From contig NZ_CP009429.1 in assembly GCF_001314325.1 (NCBI RefSeq), positions 1,984,501 to 2,048,500 of the forward strand: a DNA stretch of 64,000 nucleotides, given 5' to 3'. Shown piece after piece: positions 1-7,699 of this stretch (positions within the stretch are counted from its first letter, which is position 1; every line of letters begins with the position of its first letter). A program made the translations under genes and the position numbers. The notes under the pieces are model-generated. The model saw only the letters and a program-made list of their open reading frames with translations. It did not search any database and was not told the origin of the DNA. The DNA is from Sphingopyxis macrogoltabida. GTDB lineage: Bacteria > Pseudomonadota > Alphaproteobacteria > Sphingomonadales > Sphingomonadaceae.

Positions 1-1635
1 CGCGCGGCCGCGCGCGCGCGGCGACAGGCGGACGAGCAGGTCCGACAGGCGGCCCGCCGAAATCTTCAGCGTTTCGACCATGTCGGCGCGAAATTCGGGC
101 TTGTCGGCGTGGCGCTCGGCATTGCGCGCGAGCAGACCGAGCTGGCTCGCGAGATTCTTGATATCGTGCATGATGAAGGCAAAGCGCCGGTTGAATTCGT
201 CGAAGCGCCGCGCTTCGGACAGCGCCTGCTGGCTCTGCGCCTCGGCCAGATAGCTGGCCGCCTGCTGCCCCGCGATACGCAGCACGTCGAGGTCCTCCCA
301 GTCGAGCGCGCGCGAGATTGCGGGGCGGTGGAGGACGACGACCGCGATCATCCGTTGGAAATGCAGCACCGGCACGATCACCCACGCCCGCGGATCGGCG
401 ACCAGCCAGTCGGGGATCGCCAGATCGGCCGCAACGCCCGTCGCACCGCGGCGCAGCGCGTCGAGTTCGACGATATGCCGCGTTTCCTGCAGCATGAAAG
501 CCGACCGCAGCGACAGCGTCGTCTCGTCCGCCTCTCCCGTCGGCCAGTGCCAATGGTCGGTGACGCGAAACCCGCCGAGCGCGTCGGGGCGCATCAGCAG
601 CGCCGCCGGGCTGCCGGTCAGTTCGGCAAGCGCCTTGGCGACGCGGCGGTGGAGATTGTCGTCGTCGGGGCCCGCCTGCTCGCCCCCGTCGCCGAGCGTC
701 GCGGTGAACCGCATCCATTCGGTGCGATAATCATAGCGATGCTCGAAAAAATGCTTCGAGATGGTTACCGACAGCCAGGCGCGGGCGCGGCCCGACAGAA
801 ACAGCAGCCCGCCCGCCCCGAGCGCGACGATCAGCGAGATACCCTGCGCCAGATCGCCATAGTCGCCCCCGACCAGCCGCGCGACCGCGCCGGTCAGCCC
901 GATCACGATCAGATAGGCGGCGGCGCCGAGGAGGACGATCGTCCGCATCGCCGCGGTGCGCGACAATTGCATCCGCTCGCGCCCGATATCCATCGCCGCG
1001 ACGACATAGGCCGGCAAGGTCAGCAGCGCCATCGCCGGGAGCAGCGCGATCAGCGCCGACGCCGGCTTGCCGGTCAGCGCGCCGAGCAACTGGAAATTGA
1101 GTTCATAGCCCCACAACATCGCAAAACCGCCGGCGACTGCCATGACCGGCATGCGCAGCGTCGTGCTCGCATGGCGAACGCCGCCATCGATGATCAGGAG
1201 GCCGCCCGATGCGACGATCATCGCCGCAATCCCGAGCGCCGGGTCGAGCCACTGTCCCGCCGCAGCGCTGTCGCGCAGATGCGCCGCGGCGCCCATGATC
1301 AGGCTGATCAGGCTGATCGTGACGAGCAACCGGACGATCAGGCGCAGCGGCCGCGACATCGGTGCCGCGGGCGACCAGAAGGTTGCGGCGAGCCAGCCGA
1401 GCATCACCGCGTTGCGCAGCGACTGCGCGACGAGCGCCTCGGACGACCCGGAATCGAAGACGTAAAGCGCGGCGCACCACAGTCCGGTCGCAGCGGCGGC
1501 GGCAATCAGCCAGCGCGGTGCGGGCACCAGCACCGCCATCCGCGCCCGCGGCCGCGCCAGCAGCCACAGGGTGACCCCGACGAAGCCGAGCAGCGCCAGT
1601 CCCGACAGGATGTGCGAGGCGCCCCCCAGCACCAT
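1..1635 (-). CDS. prsK: XrtA/PEP-CTERM-system sensor histidine kinase PrsK, 3' end outside the window
   Basis: The reverse strand reads from an ATG at 1635 through the window edge without a stop, giving about 544 residues of an integral-membrane histidine kinase. The N-terminal half is strongly hydrophobic with several membrane helices. A GAF-like region comes next, then the dimerization helix with the phosphoacceptor motif HDIKNLASQL, whose histidine codon is at 166-168 (about residue 490). The following ARNAERHADKPEFRADM stretch is typical of PrsK. The ATPase domain lies beyond the window. The start is 2 bases after the stop of the sugar transferase upstream, so the two are cotranscribed. 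PrsK kinases pair with PrsR regulators and control exosortase-linked exopolysaccharide export. The assignment rests on remembered family features. Confidence 0.85.
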   Translation of the reverse strand, partial: MVLGGASHILSGLALLGFVGVTLWLLARPRARMAVLVPAPRWLIAAAAATGLWCAALYVFDSGSSEALVAQSLRNAVMLGWLAATFWSPAAPMSRPLRLIVRLLVTISLISLIMGAAAHLRDSAAAGQWLDPALGIAAMIVASGGLLIIDGGVRHASTTLRMPVMAVAGGFAMLWGYELNFQLLGALTGKPASALIALLPAMALLTLPAYVVAAMDIGRERMQLSRTAAMRTIVLLGAAAYLIVIGLTGAVARLVGGDYGDLAQGISLIVALGAGGLLFLSGRARAWLSVTISKHFFEHRYDYRTEWMRFTATLGDGGEQAGPDDDNLHRRVAKALAELTGSPAALLMRPDALGGFRVTDHWHWPTGEADETTLSLRSAFMLQETRHIVELDALRRGATGVAADLAIPDWLVADPRAWVIVPVLHFQRMIAVVVLHRPAISRALDWEDLDVLRIAGQQAASYLAEAQSQQALSEARRFDEFNRRFAFIMHDIKNLASQLGLLARNAERHADKPEFRADMVETLKISAGRLSDLLVRLSPRARGRA

Positions 1636-1637
1636 CG

Positions 1638-3026
1638 TTAGCGCGCCCCCTCCGGCCACAGCACGACACGAACCGTCTGCAGCAGGATCAACAGGTCGAG
1701 GAAGGGCGAGTAGTTCTTGGCGTAATAGAGATCATATTCGAGCTTCACCCGCGCGTCCTCGACCGACGCGCCATAGGGGTAATTGATCTGCGCCCAGCCG
1801 GTCAGGCCGGGCTTCACCATGTGACGCTCGGCATAATAGGGAAGTTGCTGTTCGAGTTCCTCGACGAAACTCGGGCGTTCGGGGCGCGGGCCGACAAAGC
1901 TCATGTCGCCCTTCAGCACGCACCAGAGCTGCGGCAGCTCGTCGATCCGCAGCTTGCGGATGATGTTGCCGACGCGGGTGATGCGCGGGTCGTTCTCGCT
2001 CGCCCACACCGCCTTGCCGGCGGCTTCGGCGTCGGTCCGCATCGACCGGATTTTCAGGATGTCATAGGGCTCGCCGAACATGCCGACGCGCGACTGGCGA
2101 TAGAAAACCGGCCCCTTGCTGTCGAGTTTCACCGCGATCGCGGCGATCAGCATCAGCGGCAGGCCGATCACCAGCACGAGCAGGCTGGCGAAGATGTCGA
2201 ACACGCGCTTGCCCGCCTTCGAAATCCGCTGCCCCGCCGAAAAGCCGTCCGAAAAGATCAGCCCGCTGGGATTGGTCGTCGCAAGGTCGACGCGCCCCGT
2301 TTCGCGCTCGATGAAACTGGCGATATCGTTGACATGGACGCCCGTCGTCTTGACGCGCAGCAGGTCGGCCAGCGGCAAGGCGTTGCGCCGTTCCTCGAGC
2401 GCCAGCACGACCTCGCCGGCGCCGAGCGCGACGACATGATCGGACAGGTTCGCGATCTTCTCGCGCGGCACCGCGCGGGTCATCGTCTTTTCGACATCGG
2501 CCATCGCGACGAAACCGGCGATCGTCAGCCCGCTTCCCGGCTGGTCGGCCAGCGCCTGCAACCGCGCCGCGCGCGGCCCGGCGCCGAGCACGAGGACGCG
2601 GCGGCGAAACGCCTCGGGCGCCGCCGTCTGGGTCAGCGCGAGCCGGATCAGGAGCAGGGCGGCGATCGCGATCACCATCGCGTAGAGGCTGTTGGCGCGC
2701 CACAGCGTCGCCGTCGGCAACAGGAACCCGACCACCGCGAGGAAAATGACGCCCAGCGATACGGCGACAAGCAGCCGCGCGGTCGCGAAACGCATCGAAC
2801 GCAGCGCCTCGGTCCCGTACATGCCGGTCGCCATCATCGCGAGCGAGTTGGCGATCGCAAAGGTCGCAACGGGAAGCAGGCGATCGCCGAACGTCCCCGC
2901 GTCGAAATCGGCCTGGTGCGCGTAAATGTGCCACGCCCCCTCGGCCGACAGGAGCAGCGCGAGGAAATCGACCAGCGCCAGCCAGACGACCGCATGGGGG
3001 ACATAATGTTTGAACAAACGGAACAT
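1638..3026 (-). CDS. PEP-CTERM/XrtA-associated polyprenyl glycosylphosphotransferase (EpsB_2 type)
   Basis: This 462-residue membrane protein transfers a sugar 1-phosphate from a nucleotide sugar to undecaprenyl phosphate, the first step of exopolysaccharide repeat assembly. The N-terminal third has four to five membrane helices. A nucleotide-fold segment starts near RRVLVLGAGPRAARL (about residues 141-155). The C-terminal bacterial sugar transferase domain holds GPVFYRQSRVG, the catalytic Asp-Glu in DELPQLW, and GDMSFVGPRPERP. The length and the N-terminal sequence fit the TIGR03013-like group tied to exosortase A loci. It ends 2 bases before prsK. The specific sugar cannot be read from sequence. 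Confidence 0.85.
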   Translation of the reverse strand: MFRLFKHYVPHAVVWLALVDFLALLLSAEGAWHIYAHQADFDAGTFGDRLLPVATFAIANSLAMMATGMYGTEALRSMRFATARLLVAVSLGVIFLAVVGFLLPTATLWRANSLYAMVIAIAALLLIRLALTQTAAPEAFRRRVLVLGAGPRAARLQALADQPGSGLTIAGFVAMADVEKTMTRAVPREKIANLSDHVVALGAGEVVLALEERRNALPLADLLRVKTTGVHVNDIASFIERETGRVDLATTNPSGLIFSDGFSAGQRISKAGKRVFDIFASLLVLVIGLPLMLIAAIAVKLDSKGPVFYRQSRVGMFGEPYDILKIRSMRTDAEAAGKAVWASENDPRITRVGNIIRKLRIDELPQLWCVLKGDMSFVGPRPERPSFVEELEQQLPYYAERHMVKPGLTGWAQINYPYGASVEDARVKLEYDLYYAKNYSPFLDLLILLQTVRVVLWPEGAR

Positions 3027-3311
3027 GCAGCACTGCGCCCTTTCGGGCTGCGACCCTAAGCGACAGGCGTGAAGTGTCGGTTAAGATAGAATGCACCAAT
3101 TCCGCCAGATTTCAACATCTCAGCGGGAAAATCGCACCCTTTCTCGTCAATAACTTGGCGAGGCCGGGTAAAACAATTCGGGCGACGAATCCGCGCCAGC
3201 GGACCGCCGCCCTGACCAACGCGAAAGGTGGTTCGCATATGGCTTCCCTGTCCAATACAGATGCCGATTACGATCAGGCTCCGGTTGACCCGGCGCCGTA
3301 ATCCAGTGTTG

Positions 3312-3905
3312 CTACTCCGCGCCAGTGAACTTCGGCATGGTGGCATGCCCCTCGTGCGCGATCCCTGCCGGTCGCAGCACTTGCAGGAACGTGCGTGCGA
3401 GAATGGCCATGTCCATGGCGAAATCACGTTCCTCAACGTAGCGAACGTCGAGTTCAAGCCGGTGATCCCAACTGGTCGCGTTGCGGCCTTTGATCTGAGC
3501 GAGACCCGTCAATCCCGGAAGAACGTCATGCCGCCGCGCCTGTCGTGTCGAGTAGAGAGGAAGATACTCGACGAGCAGCGGACGCGGTCCGACAAAGCTC
3601 ATGTCGCCGCGAGCAATGTTCCACAATTCGGGAAGCTCGTCGAGACTGCTGGAGCGCAGAAAGGCGCCAAAGCGCGTAATCCTGCGGGCGTCCGGCAGAA
3701 GCTCTCCATCCTCACCTCGCTCGTCGGTCATGGTCCTGAACTTATAGAGGGTGAACAGCTTTCCACCCAATCCCGGCCTCGGCTGGCGAAGGAATATCGA
3801 CCGCCCGTGCGCAATCAAAACTGCCAGCGCGACGAACGCAATCAGCGGGGACAAAAGGACCAGCAGCAGGACCGACAAGCTGCGGTCGAACAGGATTTTT
3901 GCCAT
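3312..3905 (-). CDS. Monotopic phosphoglycosyl transferase (bacterial sugar transferase family)
   Basis: The 197-residue product is the minimal sugar-transferase core, as in PglC, with no polytopic N-terminal domain. A hydrophobic membrane hairpin (residues about 8-31) precedes RQPRPGLGG and LYKFRTM. The catalytic LDELPELWN motif, RGDMSFVGPRP and LPGLTGLAQIKGR follow. It should attach a phosphosugar to undecaprenyl phosphate at the cytoplasmic membrane face. It points the same way as the EpsB-type transferase but is separated from it by 285 bases, so it may have its own promoter. Two initiating transferases side by side suggest two glycans or a duplicated priming function. Confidence 0.87.
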   Translation of the reverse strand: MAKILFDRSLSVLLLVLLSPLIAFVALAVLIAHGRSIFLRQPRPGLGGKLFTLYKFRTMTDERGEDGELLPDARRITRFGAFLRSSSLDELPELWNIARGDMSFVGPRPLLVEYLPLYSTRQARRHDVLPGLTGLAQIKGRNATSWDHRLELDVRYVEERDFAMDMAILARTFLQVLRPAGIAHEGHATMPKFTGAE

Positions 3906-4053
3906 GCCAGCGCTTTACCACAAAAGCCGGAATCGGGGAAGATATGAACGTCCACAACGACCCGAAAACCTTTGCAGGATCGGGAGAGCCGTGATGCCTG
4001 ATGGGCATCGAGACGAATGTGAGCTGGTTGGTTGAGGAACGGAAGCGTGAAAA

Positions 4054-4338
4054 ATGACCACCATCACCGATGACGCCTTCGTGCGGCTGTTTCAGGAACG
4101 GGCGGGGCTACCCATTGATGGGTGGCGGGGGCGCGACACGTTGACGGCGCTGGATCAGTACATGCCGCGCCCCTCCCCCGATCGGAACGCGGCGGTGAGT
4201 GAAATCCCCGAAAGCTATTGGCCCGTGCTGTCGAAAATCGAGAGCGCGGATCGCCTGTACGCGCTACCGCCGATCAATCCCAAAGCCCCGGCTTTCGCCG
4301 GGGGACACTGTAAGTGGAACGGCAGCTCACACCCCTAA
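4054..4338 (+). pseudogene. Truncated endolysin/lytic-transglycosylase-like remnant
   Basis: The 94-codon frame begins with a peptidoglycan-binding-like stretch (DDAFVRLFQERAGLPIDGW, residues about 6-24). It continues into IPESYWPVLSKIESADR, which I recognise from the start of small lysozyme-like endolysin domains, including the glutamate of KIES. The expected catalytic core that should follow is missing. After residue 75 the frame runs into a perfect GC hairpin (4286-4303) and stops. A purine-rich GGAACGGAAG precedes the ATG. I read it as the 5' remnant of a longer cell-wall hydrolase, perhaps phage-derived, cut by a palindromic element. It could still be expressed as a short peptide. Confidence 0.5.
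4286..4303. repeat. Perfect GC hairpin at the break of the endolysin remnant
   Basis: CCCCGGC and GCCGGGG form perfect 7-base arms around a TTTC loop. The hairpin sits exactly where resemblance of the surrounding frame to lysozyme-like proteins ends. There is no T-tract behind it, so a terminator role is doubtful. Confidence 0.7.
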
Positions 4339-4408
4339 TCAGACATTCGCCTCACCCTCCCCGGCATCCCGATAGACAGCCACCCGATGGTCAGCCTAAA
4401 AGCCCGCC

Positions 4409-5311
4409 ATGACCGCATCCGCTACGCTCGCCGCCACCCCCGACAAGATTCGCGTCGCCGCCGTTCAATACCGGCTGCACGGCATATCATCGCCCGACGA
4501 ACTCGAACGGCAGGTCGAATATTTCACCGCCTCGGCATCGGATTACGGGTGCGATTTCATCACCTTCCCCGAGCTGTTTCCGATGCAGTTGCTCTCGCCC
4601 GCGCGCCTGTCTGCTGCGGCCGCGATGGACGCGATCGATGCGCTGACCCCGCGCTTCAACGCCTTCATGGCGGGGCTGGCGCAGCAATATCGCATCAACA
4701 TCGTCGGCGGCTCGCATCCGGTGCGGATCGCCGGCGGTGCGATGCGCAACCGCGGCCATATCTTCCTGCGCGACGGCACCACGCACCACCGCGACAAGAT
4801 CCATCCCACCCCCTCCGAGCGCGAGGCATGGGGGATCGAGGGCGGCACGGCGCGCGATGCCGACGTCATCGAGAGTGATTGCGGCCCGGTCGGTCTGATG
4901 ATCTGTTACGACAGCGAATTTCCCGAACTCGCGCGCCGCCTCGTCGATCAGGGCGCGACGGTCCTGTTCGTCCCCTATTGCACCGACGACCGCCGCGGCC
5001 ATTTGCGCGTCCGCTATTGCTGCGCGGCGCGCGCGGTCGAAAATCAATGCTATGTCGTGACCGCAGGGGTTACCGGCAACCTGCCGAACGTCTTCAACAT
5101 GGACATCCACCACGCCGAAAGCGCGATCCTGACCCCCTCGGATTTCCCCTTCGCCCGCGACGGCATCGCGGCCGAGGTCACCCCGAACAGCGAAGGCATG
5201 GCGATCGCCGACCTCTCGCTCGCCGATCTGCGCAAGGCCCGCGAAGGCGGCGCGGTCCGCAATCTCGCCGACCGGCGGCTCGATCTCTACAAGGTCGAAT
5301 GGCTCGATTGA
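4409..5311 (+). CDS. Carbon-nitrogen hydrolase (nitrilase superfamily)
   Basis: The 300-residue protein shows the complete nitrilase triad: Glu55 in TFPELF, Lys130 in HRDKIHP and Cys166 in MICYDSEFPE. Such enzymes hydrolyse amides or nitriles in the cytoplasm. The sequence resembles the stand-alone form of hydrolases often fused to a GNAT acetyltransferase, but no acetyltransferase domain is present here. The ATG at 4409 gives a short N-terminal lead before the conserved IRVAAVQY strand. The gene stands alone, between the endolysin remnant and a palindromic repeat. The substrate is unknown. Confidence 0.9.
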   Translation: MTASATLAATPDKIRVAAVQYRLHGISSPDELERQVEYFTASASDYGCDFITFPELFPMQLLSPARLSAAAAMDAIDALTPRFNAFMAGLAQQYRINIVGGSHPVRIAGGAMRNRGHIFLRDGTTHHRDKIHPTPSEREAWGIEGGTARDADVIESDCGPVGLMICYDSEFPELARRLVDQGATVLFVPYCTDDRRGHLRVRYCCAARAVENQCYVVTAGVTGNLPNVFNMDIHHAESAILTPSDFPFARDGIAAEVTPNSEGMAIADLSLADLRKAREGGAVRNLADRRLDLYKVEWLD

Positions 5312-5330
5312 GCGCCGTCCCTACACTCCC

Positions 5331-5412
5331 GTCATCCCGGGCTTGACCCGGGACCCGCCTTTCTTGGCACGCTCGAAAGACAAGGCAGGCCCCGGGTCAA
5401 GCCCGGGGTGAC
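5331..5412. repeat. Long GC-rich inverted repeat, family A
   Basis: The left arm starts GTCATCCCGGGCTTGACCCG and the right arm ends with its near complement (GGGTCAAGCCCGGGGTGAC), around a central segment of about 25 bases. Similar elements occur at 31707-31777 and 56185-56255, and a short version at 9534-9559. All lie between genes. They look like the dispersed palindromes common in sphingomonad genomes. Confidence 0.85.
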
Positions 5413-5542
5413 GAAGGAGGACATGGCCGCTTCCGGCCGAAACCCGCCATCTCTTCCGCCCGCACAATTCGCTCCGGCTCCCTCTTGCGCAGCTTTCCGT
5501 TTACGTTAAGGTCAGTTGCAATTGGCAACCGGAGAGTGATTC

Positions 5543-6514
5543 ATGGCCCTTCCCCCGATTTTCGACCGTCTGCGCCTGCCCGTCATCGGTTCGCCGTTGT
5601 TCATCGTTTCGGGGCCCGATCTGGTGATTGCGCAGTGCAAGGCGGGGATCGTCGGCAGCTTTCCGGCGCTTAACGCGCGCCCGCAGACGTTGCTCGACGA
5701 GTGGCTGCACCGGATCACCGAGGAACTGGCGGCGTGGGATCGCGACAATCCCGACCGTCTGTCGGCGCCCTTCGCGGTCAACCAGATCGTCCACAAGTCG
5801 AACGACCGCCTCGAACAGGACATCGCGACCTGCGAAAAGTGGAAGGTGCCGATTACCATCACCTCGCTCGGCGCGCGCGAGGAGCTCAATCAGGCCGTCC
5901 ACAATTGGGGCGGCATCACGCTGCATGACGTCATCGACGACCGCTTCGCGCGCAAGGCGGTCGAAAAGGGCGCCGACGGGCTGATTCCGGTCGCGGCGGG
6001 CGCCGGCGGGCATGCCGGCCGCCAGTCGCCCTTCGCCCTCGTTCAGGAAATCCGCGAATGGTTCGACGGCCCCGTCGCGCTATCGGGGGCGATCGGCCAC
6101 GGTCGCTCGATCCTCGCCGCGCAGGCGTGCGGCGCCGACCTCGCCTATATCGGCAGCGCCTTCATCGCGACGGCCGAGGCGAATGCCGAGGACGGCTACA
6201 AGAACGGTATCGTCGAGGGGCGCGCCGCCGACATCGTCTATTCGAACCTCTTCACCGGGGTGCACGGCAATTATCTCCGCCAGTCGATCGTCGCCGCAGG
6301 GATGGACCCCGAAAATCTGCCCGAAGGCGATTTGAAGACGATGAACTTCGGTTCGGGCGGCAACACCAAGGTCAAGGCGTGGAAGGATATCTGGGGTTCA
6401 GGCCAGGGTATCGGCCCGGTCAGCGCCGTTCGCCCGGTCGCTGAATTCGTCGCCGAACTCGAGGCACAATATGTCGCCGCGCGCCGCGAGCTGGAGGCGA
6501 AGGTTCGCCTCTGA
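5543..6514 (+). CDS. Nitronate monooxygenase (2-nitropropane dioxygenase family)
   Basis: The 323-residue protein is a TIM-barrel FMN enzyme that oxidises alkyl nitronates. It opens with the family's typical LPVIGSPLFIVSGPDLVIAQ segment, which lines the FMN site. AAGAGGHAG (around residue 152) and LSGAIGHGRSI (around 178) follow as the phosphate-binding loops, and then GADLAYIGSAFIAT. GAGAGGHAGRQSPFAL carries the histidine expected at the active site. A GGAG motif (GGAGAGTGATTC) sits just before the ATG. It is a single gene, 45 bases ahead of the guanylyltransferase, and may share its transcript. Confidence 0.9.
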   Translation: MALPPIFDRLRLPVIGSPLFIVSGPDLVIAQCKAGIVGSFPALNARPQTLLDEWLHRITEELAAWDRDNPDRLSAPFAVNQIVHKSNDRLEQDIATCEKWKVPITITSLGAREELNQAVHNWGGITLHDVIDDRFARKAVEKGADGLIPVAAGAGGHAGRQSPFALVQEIREWFDGPVALSGAIGHGRSILAAQACGADLAYIGSAFIATAEANAEDGYKNGIVEGRAADIVYSNLFTGVHGNYLRQSIVAAGMDPENLPEGDLKTMNFGSGGNTKVKAWKDIWGSGQGIGPVSAVRPVAEFVAELEAQYVAARRELEAKVRL

Positions 6515-6559
6515 CCGATAGGGGGTGACCAGCGCCGCGCGCCGCGATAGGCTCGCGGC

Positions 6560-7594
6560 ATGACCCTGATGATCCAACCCGTCATCCTCTGCGGCGGCGC
6601 CGGAACGCGGCTGTGGCCCGAATCGCGCGGCACCCGGGCGAAGCAATTCCTGCTGCTGCATGGCCAGCGCAGCCTGTTCCGCCAGACCGTCGAGCGCACC
6701 CCCGCCGGCCCCGATTTCCTGCCGCCCATCGTCCTGTGCGGCGACGGGCATGTCGCGATGGTCCGCGAACAGATGGACGACCGCGAGGAAATGCTGCTCG
6801 TCGAACCGATGCCGCGCAACACCGCCGCCGCCATCGCGCTCGCCGTCGCGCAGGCCGATGCCGATACGCTGCTGCTCGTGATGCCAAGCGACCATGTGAT
6901 TACCGACGTCGCGGCGTTTCACGCCGCCATCGGCAAGGGTGTGCGGCTCGCACAACGGGACTGGCTCGTCACCTTCGGGATCACGCCCGACCGCCCCGAA
7001 ACCGGCTTCGGCTATATCGCCGCCGGTGCGCCGCTTGGCGAAGATGGCTTTGCGGTCGACCGGTTCGTCGAAAAGCCGCCGCTCGCCGATGCCGAGGCGA
7101 TGCTGGCGGCGGGCGGATATAGCTGGAACGCCGGCATTTTCCTGTTCCGCGCCGGCCGGATGCGCGATGCGATGCTGACGCATTGCCGCGCGATCTTCGA
7201 AGCGGCGGACAAGGCGCTCGCGGCAGGAATGCGCGACGGCGACGCCGTCTATGCCGACGCTATCGAATTCGCCAAAGCGCCGTCCGACTCGATCGACTAT
7301 GCCGTGATGGAAAAGGATGATCGCGTCGCCGTCGTCCCCGCGGCGATGGGCTGGTCCGATCTCGGCAACTGGCACACGATCCACGCGCTTGCCGAAAAGG
7401 ACGGCGCCGACAATGCCGTCACCGGCGACGCCTTTCTGCACGAAAGCCGCGGCAATCTCGTCCGCGCCGGCGACAAGCGGGTGTCGATCCTCGGTATGAA
7501 CGATATCGCGGTGATCGTCGACGGCGACGATATCCTGATCATCCCGCTCGAACGGTCGCAAGAGGTGCGCGCGGCGGCGAAGGCGCGCGAATAG
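6560..7594 (+). CDS. manC: Mannose-1-phosphate guanylyltransferase
   Basis: The 344-residue enzyme makes GDP-mannose from GTP and mannose 1-phosphate for surface polysaccharides. The nucleotidyltransferase signature CGGAGTRLWPESRGTRAKQF is at residues 11-30. MPSDHVI, TFGITPDRPETGFGYI, FVEKP and SWNAGIFLF follow in the expected order, and the C-terminal end has the SDLGNW motif. The usual bifunctional form of about 470 residues also carries a phosphomannose isomerase domain. That domain is absent, so this is the single-function version. Its nearness to the exopolysaccharide genes at the left edge suggests it supplies GDP-mannose to them, which is inference. Confidence 0.9.
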   Translation: MTLMIQPVILCGGAGTRLWPESRGTRAKQFLLLHGQRSLFRQTVERTPAGPDFLPPIVLCGDGHVAMVREQMDDREEMLLVEPMPRNTAAAIALAVAQADADTLLLVMPSDHVITDVAAFHAAIGKGVRLAQRDWLVTFGITPDRPETGFGYIAAGAPLGEDGFAVDRFVEKPPLADAEAMLAAGGYSWNAGIFLFRAGRMRDAMLTHCRAIFEAADKALAAGMRDGDAVYADAIEFAKAPSDSIDYAVMEKDDRVAVVPAAMGWSDLGNWHTIHALAEKDGADNAVTGDAFLHESRGNLVRAGDKRVSILGMNDIAVIVDGDDILIIPLERSQEVRAAAKARE

Positions 7595-7699
7595 AGCGCC
7601 GCGACATCAAGCGCTTGCGCCAGCGGCGTCTTGCTATAACAGTACACCCATGAGGCGCGGGCCGGGGGCTCCGCCAAGCTCGTTTCCGGGAGATCCAAC

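Noticed and set aside
109-1641. Long forward frame of 510 codons opposite prsK
   Set aside because: Arg/Asp/Gln-rich, without any motif. It is the antisense shadow of prsK in GC-rich DNA.
1821-3059. Forward frame of 412 codons opposite the EpsB-type transferase
   Set aside because: Composition typical of an antisense shadow. The reverse strand carries a complete recognised gene.
3239-3301. Possible 20-residue small ORF with AAAGGTGG upstream
   Set aside because: No recognisable peptide and no evidence beyond a short open frame. Too short to support.
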